From an uncultured Luteimonas sp. (lineage in GTDB: Bacteria; Pseudomonadota; Gammaproteobacteria; Xanthomonadales; Xanthomonadaceae): a DNA stretch of 64,000 nucleotides. Positions 26,641 to 35,381 of the stretch are shown one piece after another (position 1 is the first letter of the stretch; each line of letters opens with the position of its first letter). A program made the translations under genes and the position numbers. The notes beneath the pieces are model-generated. The model was not told where the DNA came from, did not search any database, and saw nothing but the letters and a program-made list of their open reading frames with translations. The stretch is from assembly GCA_934541015.1 (NCBI GenBank), contig CAKTDC010000015.1:1-64000 (forward strand), read 5' to 3'.

Positions 26641-27668
26641 GCATCGCCGAGCGCCTCGGCGGTCGCCTGGACCACGGGGATCACCCGCTCGTAGGCCATG
26701 CGCGTGGGCCCGATCACGCCCAGCACCCCCAGCACCCTGCCGCCGGCCGCGTACGGCGCTGTCACCAGGGACACGCCCTCCAGCGGCGCCAGGCCCGTCT
26801 CCTCGCCGATGAAGATGCGCACCCCCGGCGCGCGCACGGTGCGTTCGAGCAGCTGCAGGATCTCGCGTTTGCGGCCGAAAGCCTCGAACAGCTCGCGCAG
26901 GCGGTCCAGGTCGGACAGGTCCTGGACGCCGATCAGGCGGTTCTGGCCGGCCACCAGCATGTCCTCGTCCTCGGCCGGCTGGAGCGCCTGTCCGGCCAGC
27001 TCCGCGGTGCGGCTGAGCAGGCCCTGCATCTCGCTGCGGGCATCGCCGATTTCCTGCAGCAGCGTGGCGCGGATTTCCGACAGCGGCCGCCCGGCAAAGC
27101 GGCTGTTGAGGTAGTTGGCGACCTGCTCCAGCTCGCCCGGATCGTAGCTGCGGCCGACCTGGATGATGCGGTTCTGCACATCGTGGTCGGCAAAGACCAC
27201 GATCGCCATCACCCGCTGACCGTCCAGCGGCACGAAATCGATGTGCCGGAACGCGAACTGCCCGCGTCCGGGCACCGAGACCACGCCGACGAAGCGGGTC
27301 ATCGCCGACACCAGCTCCGATGCGCTGCCGAGCAGCGACTGGGTGCCGGCACCGGAGGTGAGCCCGCTGCGCAGCCTGGCCCTGTCGCCCTCGGCCAGGG
27401 GCTTGAGCTGCAGCAGCGAGTCCACGAACACCCGGTAGCCCTGGGGCGTGGGCACCCGGCCGGCGGAGACGTGCGGCGCGGCGAGCAGGCCCTGGTCCTC
27501 CAGATCGGCCAGCAGGTTGCGAATGGTTGCCGGGCTCACGTCCAGCCCCGCGTGCCGGGCCAGGGTCTGCGAACCGACCGGCTCGCCGTCGCGGATATGG
27601 CGCGCGATCAGCGTCCGCAGCAGCTGTCGCGAGCGGGCATCCAGGGAAACGGGAGGCTGGGCGGGCAT
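26613..27668 (-). CDS. hrcA: heat-inducible transcription repressor HrcA
   Basis: HrcA normally represses groESL and other operons by binding CIRCE inverted repeats. The 351-residue protein has the N-terminal winged helix (SRQLLRTLIARHIRDGEPVG, then VSPATIRNLLADLEDQGLL) and the C-terminal domain with HIDFVPLDGQRVMAIVVF-like sequence. I find no CIRCE element (TTAGCACTC-N9-GAGTGCTAA) upstream of hrcA, grpE, dnaK or dnaJ here, so its target is probably elsewhere. A -10-like AATAAT ends 6 nt before the ATG, suggesting a leaderless mRNA. It is divergent from recN. Confidence 0.97.
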   Translation of the reverse strand: MPAQPPVSLDARSRQLLRTLIARHIRDGEPVGSQTLARHAGLDVSPATIRNLLADLEDQGLLAAPHVSAGRVPTPQGYRVFVDSLLQLKPLAEGDRARLRSGLTSGAGTQSLLGSASELVSAMTRFVGVVSVPGRGQFAFRHIDFVPLDGQRVMAIVVFADHDVQNRIIQVGRSYDPGELEQVANYLNSRFAGRPLSEIRATLLQEIGDARSEMQGLLSRTAELAGQALQPAEDEDMLVAGQNRLIGVQDLSDLDRLRELFEAFGRKREILQLLERTVRAPGVRIFIGEETGLAPLEGVSLVTAPYAAGGRVLGVLGVIGPTRMAYERVIPVVQATAEALGDALNPDAAAP

Positions 27669-27680
27669 GGGGGGATTATT
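27669..27680 (-). promoter_or_regulatory. -10-like hexamer for leaderless hrcA mRNA
   Basis: On the minus strand AATAAT (27680-27675), CCCCCC, then the ATG at 27668. The expected transcription start is the A of ATG. Confidence 0.5.
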
Positions 27681-27796
27681 GCGCGGCGGGGACCGGCGGC
27701 CTAGGGCCGCGGCCGGGAATCGGGAACAGATGGGACCCGCGTGCCCGGCCCTGGCTTTCCACCCCCTCGCGCCCGCGGCAGGCAGCCCTGCCCCGC

Positions 27797-27808
27797 TACA
27801 ATCGGCCC
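27797..27808 (+). promoter_or_regulatory. -10-like hexamer for leaderless recN mRNA
   Basis: TACAAT (27797-27802), then CGGCCC and the ATG at 27809. The transcription start should fall on the start codon. No -35 and no obvious LexA operator is visible. Confidence 0.55.
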
Positions 27809-29476
27809 ATGCTCAAACGCCTCAGCCTGCGCGACTTCGCCGTGGTCTCGACCGCCGAACTGGAGTTCGGCCCGGGCCTGACCGTGATCTCGGGCGAAAC
27901 CGGCGCCGGCAAGTCGCTGCTGGTCGACGCACTGGGCTTCCTGTCGGGCCTGCGCGCCGACAGCGGCATGGTCCGCCACGGCGCCGCGCGCGCGGAGCTG
28001 CATGCCGAATTCGGCATGGACGCCGTGCCCGCGGCCGAGGCCTGGCTGGCCGCGCAGGAGTTCGACGATGGCCGGGCCTGCGTGCTGCGCCGCACCCTGC
28101 GCGCGGACGGCGGCTCGCGGGCCTGGATCAACGGCCGTCCGGCCACCCTGGCCCAGCTGGCCGAGCTGGCCGGGCTGCTGGTGGAGATCCACGGCCAGCA
28201 CGAGCACCAGGCGCTGCTGGACAAGTCCAGCCAGCTGGCGCTGCTGGACGCATTCGGCGACCACGCCGCGCTGCAGGCGGGAGTCGCCGCGGCCGCGTCG
28301 CGCTGGAGCGCGCTGCTGCGCGAGCGCGACGCGCTGTCGGAAGCCGGCGATGTCAGCGAACGGATCGAATGGCTGGAGCACCAGCTCGACGAGCTCGACC
28401 GCGAGCAGCTGCAGCCCGGAGCCATCGACGCCCTGGTCGCCGCCCATCGCCGCCACGCGCACGCCGCCGGGCTGATCGACGCCTGCGAGCAGGCGCTGGC
28501 AGCGCTGCAGGGCGAGCAGGGTCCGTCGCTCGTCGGGCAGCTGCAGCAGCTGCGCGGCAGCCTGGCCCGCGCCCGCGAGCACGAGCCGCGACTGGGTGAA
28601 GTCGACGCGATGCTCGAATCGGCCGGCATCCAGCTCGACGAGGCGCAGCTGCTGCTGCAGCGCATCCGCGACGACCTCGACCTCGATCCGGCGCAGTTCG
28701 ATCAGCTCGACGCGCGCCTGGCGCGCATCCACGACCTGGCGCGCAAGCACCGGGTGCCGGCCGAAGGGCTCGGCGAACGCCAGACCGCGTTCCAGCGGGA
28801 ACTGGAAAGCCTGCGCGGCGCCGGCCAGCGCCTGCGCGCGCTCGAGGGCGAGATCGGGGCCGCCGCCGGCGCATGGCGCGAGGCCGCCGGCAAACTCGGC
28901 GCGGCCCGCACAGCCACCGCGCAGCGGCTGTCGCGGCAGACCACCGCCCTGATCGCGGAGCTGGGCATGGGTGGCGGCCGCTTCGAGGTCGCGCTGGAGC
29001 CGGTGGCCGCCGACCGTCCCGACCCGCAGGGCGGTGAGCGGGCCGAATTCCTGGTGTCGGCAAACGCCGGACAGCCGCCGCGGCCGCTGCGGCGGGTGGC
29101 CTCGGGCGGCGAACTGTCGCGGATCTCTCTGGCGATCGAGGTCGCCGCACTCGGCAACGATCCGATCCCGACCATGGTCTTCGACGAGGTGGACTCGGGC
29201 ATCGGCGGCGCCGTTGCCGGCATCGTCGGCCGCAAGCTGCGCACGCTCGGCGCTTCCCGCCAGGTGCTGTGCGTGACCCACCTGCCGCAGGTGGCCGCGC
29301 ACGGGCACGCGCACTACCGGGTGAGCAAGGCCGAGCAGGACGGCGTGACCATGAGTGAGGTCCAGCTGCTGGATCCGGGCCAGCGGCAGGAGGAACTGGC
29401 GCGCATGCTCGGCGGTGTCCGCGTCAGCCGCGAGGCCCGCGCCGCCGCAACCCGCCTGCTGAGCGAAGTGGACTGA
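27809..29476 (+). CDS. recN: DNA repair protein RecN
   Basis: RecN is an SMC-like ATPase that acts in double-strand break repair. The 555-residue protein starts at the ATG at 27809; the longer open frame lacks family sequence. Walker A is GETGAGKS at residues 29-36, the ABC signature is ASGGELSRISLAIEV and Walker B is TMVFDEVDSGIGG; a coiled-coil region fills about 160-370. In many bacteria recN is SOS-induced, but no LexA-type inverted repeat is evident here. It is convergent with fur. Confidence 0.97.
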   Translation: MLKRLSLRDFAVVSTAELEFGPGLTVISGETGAGKSLLVDALGFLSGLRADSGMVRHGAARAELHAEFGMDAVPAAEAWLAAQEFDDGRACVLRRTLRADGGSRAWINGRPATLAQLAELAGLLVEIHGQHEHQALLDKSSQLALLDAFGDHAALQAGVAAAASRWSALLRERDALSEAGDVSERIEWLEHQLDELDREQLQPGAIDALVAAHRRHAHAAGLIDACEQALAALQGEQGPSLVGQLQQLRGSLARAREHEPRLGEVDAMLESAGIQLDEAQLLLQRIRDDLDLDPAQFDQLDARLARIHDLARKHRVPAEGLGERQTAFQRELESLRGAGQRLRALEGEIGAAAGAWREAAGKLGAARTATAQRLSRQTTALIAELGMGGGRFEVALEPVAADRPDPQGGERAEFLVSANAGQPPRPLRRVASGGELSRISLAIEVAALGNDPIPTMVFDEVDSGIGGAVAGIVGRKLRTLGASRQVLCVTHLPQVAAHGHAHYRVSKAEQDGVTMSEVQLLDPGQRQEELARMLGGVRVSREARAAATRLLSEVD

Positions 29477-29539
29477 ACCACCCGGCCCGCTCCCTTCCCC
29501 GCCCCTGCTCCCGCCCGGCGCTGCCGCGGGAACCAGGCG

Positions 29540-29959
29540 CTACCTGACGGTCCCCGGCCGCCGCCGCCGCACGTACAGCACCAGCGAATGCTCGTCGAGG
29601 TCGTAGCCGTGCTCGCCCGCGATCCGGTGCAGGAGATCGACAATTTCGGGGCTCTCGAACTCGGTGATCTGGCCGCTGGCCACGTCGACCATGTGGTAGT
29701 GGTGGTCGCCGCGGTCGAGCTCGTAGAGCGCGTGCCCGCCCTCGAAGTTGTGCTTGATGACCAGCCCGGCCGCCTCGAACTGGGTCAGCACCCGGTAGAC
29801 CGTGGCCAGTCCGATCTCGTCGCCCTGGTCGAGCAGCTGCCGGTAGATGTCCTCGGCGGTCATGTGCTGCCGGGGGGTGCGCTGCTCGAGCAACTGCAGG
29901 ATGCGCATCCGCGGATGCGTCACTTTCAAACCGGCCTTGCGAAGATCCAGCGATTCCAT
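29540..29959 (-). CDS. fur: ferric uptake regulator Fur
   Basis: Fur is the iron-responsive repressor. The 139-residue protein starts at the ATG at 29959 (METSL-type start MESLDLRKAG), preceded by GGAGG with proper spacing; an ATG at 29974 gives 5 more residues without that spacing. The winged helix includes GLATVYRVLTQFEAAGLV. The metal site HHYHMVD is present, but the C-x-x-C structural zinc cysteines of E. coli Fur are missing (VDVASGQITEF stands in their place). It is divergent from bamE (omlA), the Xanthomonas arrangement. Confidence 0.95.
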   Translation of the reverse strand: MESLDLRKAGLKVTHPRMRILQLLEQRTPRQHMTAEDIYRQLLDQGDEIGLATVYRVLTQFEAAGLVIKHNFEGGHALYELDRGDHHYHMVDVASGQITEFESPEIVDLLHRIAGEHGYDLDEHSLVLYVRRRRPGTVR

Positions 29960-30062
29960 AGCGCCTCCATTCACGGACCGTTTAGCGCCGGTTGCCTGGA
30001 TGCGGGTCGCGGCGGATGCGCGAGTGTATCATCGGCAGGTTTTCAGCCATTCTCCGTGAACC

Positions 30063-30455
30063 ATGCCGAAGTTCCTGCCCGCACTCCTCGTCGCCCTCGT
30101 CCTGTCCGGCTGCGGCCTGCTCTACAAGCAGCCCATCTACCAGGGCAACCTGATCGAGCAGTCGGCGGTGGATCAGCTGCAGGCGGGCATGGGCAAGCAG
30201 CAGGTCATGGCGCTGCTGGGCACGCCCTCGATCGCCGATCCGTTCCACCACCAGCGCTGGGACTACACCGCCAGCCAGCGGGTCGATCGCCGCGGCACCA
30301 CCGAGGTGAAGAACCTCACCCTGTTCTTCGAGAACGATGTCCTGGCGCGCTGGGAAGGCGAGTATTTCCCCGAGCAGGACGCCGAGCTGGCCAACTCCAC
30401 GATCCGCAAGTTCGGCTACAACCTGCCGCGCGAGAAGGGCCGCAACCGGCGCTGA
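30063..30455 (+). CDS. bamE: outer membrane assembly lipoprotein BamE (SmpA/OmlA)
   Basis: BamE is a lipoprotein of the BAM complex, which inserts beta-barrel proteins in the outer membrane. The 130-residue protein has a lipoprotein signal (LPALLVALVLSGCGLL, lipid Cys at residue 17) and the SmpA/OmlA fold motif GMGKQQVMALLGTPSIADPF with the conserved QRWDY. A -10-like TATCAT (30027-30032) gives a leader of about 25 nt. It is divergent from fur, with overlapping control region, and convergent with rnfH. Confidence 0.95.
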   Translation: MPKFLPALLVALVLSGCGLLYKQPIYQGNLIEQSAVDQLQAGMGKQQVMALLGTPSIADPFHHQRWDYTASQRVDRRGTTEVKNLTLFFENDVLARWEGEYFPEQDAELANSTIRKFGYNLPREKGRNRR

Positions 30456-30573
30456 GCGCGACCGGCGCCCGTCGCGGCGGTGGTGGCGCCCGGCCCGAGG
30501 TCGCCAGCCGCCCCGCGATCCGCATCCGGACCGGCCGAGCGCGGCCGGGCCCGTCCGCAGCCGCCTCCCCGTC

Positions 30574-30861
30574 CTACCCGCTCCCGCCTGCGGCCGCACG
30601 CGCCTGCGCGCGCCGGCGCCTGGCCTCCTTCGGATCCATCGACAGCGGCCGCAGCAGCTCCACGCGGTCGCCATCGGCCAGCGCGGTGTCCGCCGTGGCC
30701 CGCTGGCCGAAGACCGCGAACCCGGCGATCCCCTCCAGCGACAGTCCCGACGCCGCTACCGCCGCAGCCACCGTCGTGCCCGCGGCCAGCTCCAGCTCGA
30801 CCGCATGATGGCGGCCCGGCCACGCCGAGACCACCTGGACCCGCAGCACCTCAGTCGCCAC
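30574..30861 (-). CDS. rnfH: RnfH family protein (ubiquitin-like fold)
   Basis: The 95-residue protein resembles the RnfH/UPF0125 family (LELAAGTTVAAAVAASGL, GFAVFGQRA, DGDRVELLRPLSMDPKEARR). It has a ubiquitin-like beta-grasp fold; the function is not settled. It starts with GTG at 30861 and overlaps the end of ratA by 11 bp, so ratA-rnfH is a coupled pair as in many gammaproteobacteria. The bamE gene is convergent 118 bp away. Confidence 0.92.
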   Translation of the reverse strand: MATEVLRVQVVSAWPGRHHAVELELAAGTTVAAAVAASGLSLEGIAGFAVFGQRATADTALADGDRVELLRPLSMDPKEARRRRAQARAAAGGSG

Positions 30862-31282
30862 CGCGGTCGGCGACGCGCACGAAGTCGTTGACCATGCGGT
30901 CGGCCAGCCCGCGGAATCCGAGCGTCATCGCCGGCAGCATCAGGCTGCTCTGCGGCTCGAAATCCAGTACCAGGCCCACCCTGCAGGCGCTCTCGTCCAG
31001 GGCGTGGAACATCCAGCGCCCCTCCATGCGGCGGAACGGGCCGTCGCGCAGATGCATGTCGATGTGGTGCGGCCGGGACAGCAGGTTCTCGGTGGTGAAC
31101 CAGGTCCGCAGCCCGCCCAGCTTCAGCTCGAGCTTCGCCAGCATCCGCTCCTCCCCGCTTTCCAGCACCCGGGCCGACTCGCACCACGAAAACCGGCGGG
31201 GATAGGCGGCGACATCGTTGACCAGATCGAACATCCGGTTGGCGGAATGTTCGACCAGCGCGCTGCGTTCGATCTTCGGCAT
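30851..31282 (-). CDS. ratA: ubiquinone-binding/START-domain protein RatA
   Basis: RatA is a START/Coq10-type protein. In E. coli it is the toxin that blocks 70S ribosome association; related proteins bind ubiquinone. The 143-residue protein starts at the ATG at 31282 ([21 protein letters not shown]), which matches the family N-terminus; the longer open frame to 31378 overlaps smpB. The START pocket residues [12 protein letters not shown] and the C-terminal MVNDFVRVA are typical. It is divergent from smpB with 37 bp between starts. Confidence 0.94.
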   Translation of the reverse strand: MPKIERSALVEHSANRMFDLVNDVAAYPRRFSWCESARVLESGEERMLAKLELKLGGLRTWFTTENLLSRPHHIDMHLRDGPFRRMEGRWMFHALDESACRVGLVLDFEPQSSLMLPAMTLGFRGLADRMVNDFVRVADRGGD

Positions 31283-31308
31283 GGCTCGCGTGCGTGGGCC
31301 GCTTCGGG

Positions 31309-31319
31309 GACAATGGGGG
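31309..31319 (+). promoter_or_regulatory. -10-like hexamer for leaderless smpB mRNA
   Basis: GACAAT (31309-31314) and five G residues precede the ATG at 31320. The start of transcription should coincide with the start codon. Confidence 0.45.
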
Positions 31320-31814
31320 ATGGCCAGCAGGAAAGGCAAGGATAAGGCAAACGGCAGCGGAACCATCGCGCTGAACAAGCGCGCGCGCCACGACTACCAC
31401 CTCGAGGAACGCTTCGAGGCCGGGCTTGCGCTGCAGGGCTGGGAGCTCAAGGCGATCCGCGCCGGCCGCGCCAACATCGGCGAAAGCTATGCGGTGGTGC
31501 TCGGCGGCGAGATCTTCCTGGTCGGCGCGCAGATCACCCCGCTCATTTCCGCCTCGACCCACGTCGTGGCCGATGCCAGGCGCAGCCGCAAGCTGCTGCT
31601 GCACCGGCGCGAGATCGACAACCTGGTCGGCCGCGTGCAGCGCGACGGCTACACCCTGGTGCCCACCGCCCTGTACTGGAAGGGCAACAAGGTCAAGGCG
31701 GAACTGGCGCTGGCCAAGGGCAAGCAGGCGCACGACAAGCGCGAGGCCAGCAAGGATCGCGACTGGGCGCGCGAAAAGCAGCGCCTGCTCCGCCGCCACA
31801 ACAAGGACGCCTGA
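31320..31814 (+). CDS. smpB: SsrA-binding protein SmpB
   Basis: SmpB binds tmRNA and brings it to stalled ribosomes for trans-translation. The 164-residue protein starts at the ATG at 31320. Its fold signature is seen in [27 protein letters not shown], read in parts as [12 protein letters not shown] and [14 protein letters not shown], and the C-terminal basic tail [10 protein letters not shown]...[14 protein letters not shown] follows. tmRNA (ssrA) lies 2.4 kb downstream on the same strand, so both parts of the rescue system are in this window. Confidence 0.97.
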   Translation: MASRKGKDKANGSGTIALNKRARHDYHLEERFEAGLALQGWELKAIRAGRANIGESYAVVLGGEIFLVGAQITPLISASTHVVADARRSRKLLLHRREIDNLVGRVQRDGYTLVPTALYWKGNKVKAELALAKGKQAHDKREASKDRDWAREKQRLLRRHNKDA

Positions 31815-31828
31815 GGCGCCTTGCCGCA

Positions 31829-34048
31829 TCAACCCGGCGGCGGCGCCTCCGCAGCGGGAAGGGTGAAGCGGAAGGTGGCGCCCTCCCCGGGCGCGGCCTC
31901 GGCGCGGATGCCGCCGCCGTGCCGCTCCAGGATCCGCTTCACCGACGCCAGCCCGATGCCGTGGCCGGGAAAGCTCTCGGCCGAGTGCAGGCGCTGGAAC
32001 GGGCGGAACAGCTTGTCGGCGTAGGCCGGGTCGAAGCCGGCACCGTTGTCGCGCACCAGGAACGCCCGCTGCCCCGGCAGCAGGCCTTCGGCCTCCGGAT
32101 CGAGCGCGAACTCGATTACCGGCCGCGCGGCGTCGCGGGTGAATTTCCAGGCGTTGCCCAGCAGGTTCTGCAGCAGCCCGCGGACCAGGACCGCGTCCCC
32201 CGAGGCGGCGAGCCCCGGCTGGATGCGGAACTCGACCTGCCGCTCCGGTTCCGACAGCTGCAGCTCCGCGGCAACCTCGGCCGCGATCCGGCTCAGGTCC
32301 AGCTCGGACATCTGCAGCGTGTCCCGGCTGATCCGCGACATCTTCAGCAGGGCATCGATCAGCTCGTCCATCCGGTTGGCTGCGCGGCGGATCCGCCCGA
32401 GGTGGTCCCTGCCCTCCTCGCCCAGGGAATCGCCGTGGCGCTCCATCAGGATGCGCGCGAATCCGTACACCGTGCGCAACGGCGCGCGCAGGTCGTGGGA
32501 AACGCTGTAGGCGAACGATTCCAGGTCGCGATTGGCGCTGGTCAGCTCGCGCGTGCGCTGTTCGACCCGCGCCTCCAGCAGGCGGTTCATCTCCCGCATC
32601 TGCTCCTCCGCCTGCAGGCGCGCGGTGATGTCCTCGACCTGGGCGAGTACGGCGATGTCGGTGCCGGTTTCGCCCGGCACCGGCGCGTACACCAGGTCGA
32701 CGTGGCGGATCTCGCCGTCGGGACGGCGCACCTCGCGCAGCGAACGCGAGCCGGCGCCGACATGGTCGGCCATCGAGGCCTGCATCGAACCGCGACCGCC
32801 GTCGACGAACTGGTCGTCGAGCAGCTGTCCGGCGAGGGCGTGACGGCCGGTGCCGAGGATGCGCTCGAGCGCGGGGTTGGCCTCCACGATCCTGCCCTCG
32901 CCGTCGAGCAGGGCGTTGCCCACCGCCGAATATTCCATCGCGCTGCGGAAGCGCAGCTCGCTGCGCCGCCACGACTCGCTCATCCGCGCCGCGATCCGCT
33001 CCGCGCGGCCCTGGGTGTGCGCCAGGGCGAGCACGACCGCGAACAGCAGCACGGAAGCGAGGCCGCCCGCGACCAGGGTCGCCTTGAGGTCGTGCAGGTT
33101 CCACAGCCCGTCCACGCGCGGCGCCTGGAAGTCCATCCGCCACTTGCGTCCGTAGACATCGCGGGTGCTCGAATGCGACCAGTAGCGCGCCGGGTCGGCC
33201 GATTCCTCGAAGGCCGGATCGCGATACAGCGGCTTTCCGTCCGCATCGGTGACATCCACGATCCGCAGCGCGTGGTCGGTCGGGGCGTAGCGCAGCACGC
33301 TGCGGACGAAGGGGTCGACGCCGAACGGCGCGTACACCCAGCCGGTGAACGATTCGCGGCGCGAGGCCTGGGCCAGCGGGGGCACGCCCCCCGCGTACAC
33401 GGGCGCGTACATCAGCAGCCCCTGCTCGTCGGGCTCGCGCTGCTGCAGCAGCTTCAGCGGCGCGCTGACCAGGATCTGGCCGCTGTCGCGCGCGGCCGCC
33501 ATGGCGCGGTTGCGGTCGGGATGGGAGAACATGTCGTACCCGATCGCCTCCCGGTTGGGTGGATCGGCCGGATCGAGGTAGAGGATCGGCCCGTAGAACT
33601 CGCGCACTCCCGTGGGCCGGATCTCGAACAGGCCCTTGCCGGCATCGCGCATCTGCAGCTGCAGCGCCTCCAGTCCGCTGCCGGACAGGTAGGGGCTGTA
33701 GCCCAGGCCCGCCAGGCCGGGGAACTGCCGGGAGATGTTCAAACCGCCAACGTAGCCGCGCCACTGCTGCTCGGTGGGCCGGGCCACGGACGAGAACAGC
33801 GACACGCCGCCGCGCAGCGCCAGCTCGTAGCGCAGCAGGCGCTCGAGCAGCTGGGTGGAAATGCGTTCGGCCTCGGCCAGGTGCTCGGCCTCGACCGCGC
33901 GGCGCTCGCGCTCGATGGCCGAGCGCGCGTACATGGCCACCAGCAGCAGCGAGCCCAGCAGCACCACCGCCGCCAGCAGGTAGCCGCGGCCCGGCGGGCG
34001 CCGGGTCCCGGGGGCGAGGTTGGCGGGAGAAGCCATTGCGGCGGGCAT
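31829..34048 (-). CDS. membrane CHASE-PAS sensor histidine kinase
   Basis: This 739-residue kinase starts at the ATG at 34048. It has a TM segment near residues 20-42, a periplasmic CHASE sensory domain (about 75-290), a second TM (about 320-345), a PAS domain (about 365-480), a HisKA domain with H518 in YSVSHDLRAPLRTVYG, and an HATPase_c domain with NLLGNAWKF and DNGAGFDPAYADKLF. The N-box asparagine and G boxes are intact. The stimulus is unknown and no response regulator gene is adjacent, so it is an orphan kinase. A -10-like TATGCT ends 6 nt before the ATG. Confidence 0.9.
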   Translation of the reverse strand: MPAAMASPANLAPGTRRPPGRGYLLAAVVLLGSLLLVAMYARSAIERERRAVEAEHLAEAERISTQLLERLLRYELALRGGVSLFSSVARPTEQQWRGYVGGLNISRQFPGLAGLGYSPYLSGSGLEALQLQMRDAGKGLFEIRPTGVREFYGPILYLDPADPPNREAIGYDMFSHPDRNRAMAAARDSGQILVSAPLKLLQQREPDEQGLLMYAPVYAGGVPPLAQASRRESFTGWVYAPFGVDPFVRSVLRYAPTDHALRIVDVTDADGKPLYRDPAFEESADPARYWSHSSTRDVYGRKWRMDFQAPRVDGLWNLHDLKATLVAGGLASVLLFAVVLALAHTQGRAERIAARMSESWRRSELRFRSAMEYSAVGNALLDGEGRIVEANPALERILGTGRHALAGQLLDDQFVDGGRGSMQASMADHVGAGSRSLREVRRPDGEIRHVDLVYAPVPGETGTDIAVLAQVEDITARLQAEEQMREMNRLLEARVEQRTRELTSANRDLESFAYSVSHDLRAPLRTVYGFARILMERHGDSLGEEGRDHLGRIRRAANRMDELIDALLKMSRISRDTLQMSELDLSRIAAEVAAELQLSEPERQVEFRIQPGLAASGDAVLVRGLLQNLLGNAWKFTRDAARPVIEFALDPEAEGLLPGQRAFLVRDNGAGFDPAYADKLFRPFQRLHSAESFPGHGIGLASVKRILERHGGGIRAEAAPGEGATFRFTLPAAEAPPPG

Positions 34049-34060
34049 CGCCACAGCATA
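34049..34060 (-). promoter_or_regulatory. -10-like hexamer for leaderless histidine kinase mRNA
   Basis: On the minus strand TATGCT (34060-34055), GTGGCG, then the ATG at 34048. This also supports choosing 34048 over the upstream and downstream starts. Confidence 0.5.
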
Positions 34061-34141
34061 CAGACCGCGCCGCGCCCGGGCCGCGCCGCGGCGCTCCATG
34101 GCCGGGCCGGTCGCCGTGCGCTCCATTCAGCCTGGCCGCGC

Positions 34142-34147
34142 TATAGT
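34142..34147 (+). promoter_or_regulatory. -10 element TATAGT of ssrA
   Basis: TATAGT lies 53 bp before the mature tmRNA 5' end, so the precursor would carry a leader of about 47 nt removed by RNase P. No -35 is clear. Confidence 0.5.
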
Positions 34148-34200
34148 GCGCCCGTCAGACCGGTCCAACGACCTGCTTAAGTTCCAGGATCCCGGTTCAC

Positions 34201-34553
34201 GGGGGTGCACTGGCTTCGACGGGGGTCGCGAAATCGCCTGGCGCATGCCGAGGGGGCAGCTTTCCTCGTAAATCCAGCGGCAAACTCATAGTTGCCAACG
34301 ACGACAACTACGCTCTCGCCGCTTAAGGCGTAAGCCCCGAACCCACTTGTGCCCGTGCTCGTGGATGTAGGGTCATGATCACGGGAACCAGCCGCGGCGG
34401 CCGCCTGTCTGCCGTGGTTGAACTCACAGGCTGGTTCCCCGGTGCGCTTCGCACACCGTGCTGCCGGGGAACGAGATCCAACGGTGGGCTAAGCATGTAG
34501 TGCCGGGGATGGAGTGCCTTCGGACGGCGGTTCGATTCCGCCCACCTCCACCA
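34201..34553 (+). ncRNA. ssrA: tmRNA (one-piece ssrA)
   Basis: The RNA runs from GGGGGTGCACTGG to CACCTCCACCA. The acceptor stem pairs GGGGGUG with CACCUCC (one G-U pair), and the T-arm GGTTCGATTCC is present near the 3' end. The tag-coding frame is at 34294-34326 and encodes ANDDNYALAA followed by TAA, ending in the usual ALAA degron. A GC-rich pseudoknot region fills the middle. It rescues ribosomes stalled on broken mRNAs, with SmpB. A strong terminator follows at 34561. Confidence 0.97.
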
Positions 34554-34560
34554 TCATTGA

Positions 34561-34589
34561 ACCCCAGCCGTTCTGGCTGGGGTTTTTTT
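34561..34589 (+). terminator. Rho-independent terminator after ssrA
   Basis: The 8-bp stem CCCCAGCC/GGCTGGGG with a GTTCT loop is followed by seven T residues. It lies 8 bp after the tmRNA CCA end. Confidence 0.93.
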
Positions 34590-34615
34590 GGTTCTTCTCC
34601 CAAGTGCGGGGAATC
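34590..34615. repeat. hairpin repeat, TTCTCCCAAGTGCGGGG family (copy A)
   Basis: A 26-bp sequence that recurs, direct or inverted, at 49594-49617 and 49994-50020. The core TTCTCCC can pair with GGGGAA. It directly follows the ssrA terminator. Confidence 0.65.
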
Positions 34616-34796
34616 GCAAGGACTGCGCCGGATCGGGCTTGCGGGCTAAGGGTCATCGCCGGTTCCTGCAGAGCTGCGGGCTCCGGCAGTGGTCTTGCGG
34701 AATTCCGGCAGTGGCGCCTGGAAGGCGTGCCACAGGGTCTGCAGGATCGGTGTTCATCGCGAAGGATGTGGGGGATGGTGCGGGATCGCAGGCTGG

Positions 34797-35381
34797 CTAT
34801 CCGCCGCCGGGCATCGTGCTGAAGCGGACGTGCGCCTTGCCCTTCCTGGCCGCGCGTTGTTCCAGCTGGGCAATGGCGTCGGGGGCGAATGTGCGAAACA
34901 GCCGGGTGTCGATTTCCGCATCGTCGACGACAAGCTCGATGCGCGTGCCGGTCCCTGTCTCGCGTGCGGTGAGCGCCGGGCCGGTGACCGCGGCCCCGGT
35001 GTCGATCGCGCCGGCCTGATCCGGATCGTGGGTGATGCCGGCGGTGTACAGGGCAATGTCCTGCAGGCGCCACTGCGTCAGTTGGGCAAGCGGAACCCGC
35101 CGCCGCCTGCCGAAACCTGTCCGGAGGACGAGATCGCCCTGATCGAGATCGACGCGCCGTATCCGCTGCCGTGCCCAGACGGCGAACAGGTAGTAGGCGA
35201 AGACGCCGATCGGCGAAAGCACCAGGGCGGCCAGAATCACCGGCTCCGGGCCGCGCATCAGCAACCCGATCAGGCACACGCCGACCAGCCCGGCCGCCAG
35301 GTACGCCAGCGGCTTGCGCTGCGGCTCCTTGCCGCGATAGATCGTGCGGCGTGCCGCAGCGGTTTCCTGTGCGTTGGGCAT
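34797..35381 (-). CDS. small membrane protein of unknown function (PH-like tail)
   Basis: This encodes 194 residues from the ATG at 35381, with a GGAG Shine-Dalgarno. Frames upstream to 35651 are open but show no conserved start. Two close hydrophobic segments (PLAYLAAGLVGVCLIGLL and VILAALVLSPIGVFAYYLF) are followed by a cytoplasmic part, RRVDLDQGDLVLRTGFGRRRRVPLAQLTQWRLQD, written here as DLVLRTGFGRRRRVPLAQL, that resembles bacterial PH-like domains. I do not recognise the family for certain. It lies between ssrA and the OmpA-like gene. Confidence 0.6.
   Translation of the reverse strand: MPNAQETAAARRTIYRGKEPQRKPLAYLAAGLVGVCLIGLLMRGPEPVILAALVLSPIGVFAYYLFAVWARQRIRRVDLDQGDLVLRTGFGRRRRVPLAQLTQWRLQDIALYTAGITHDPDQAGAIDTGAAVTGPALTARETGTGTRIELVVDDAEIDTRLFRTFAPDAIAQLEQRAARKGKAHVRFSTMPGGG

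Noticed and set aside
25889..27720. CIRCE element for HrcA
   Set aside because: Searched the gaps before hrcA, grpE and dnaK for TTAGCACTC/GAGTGCTAA; none found.
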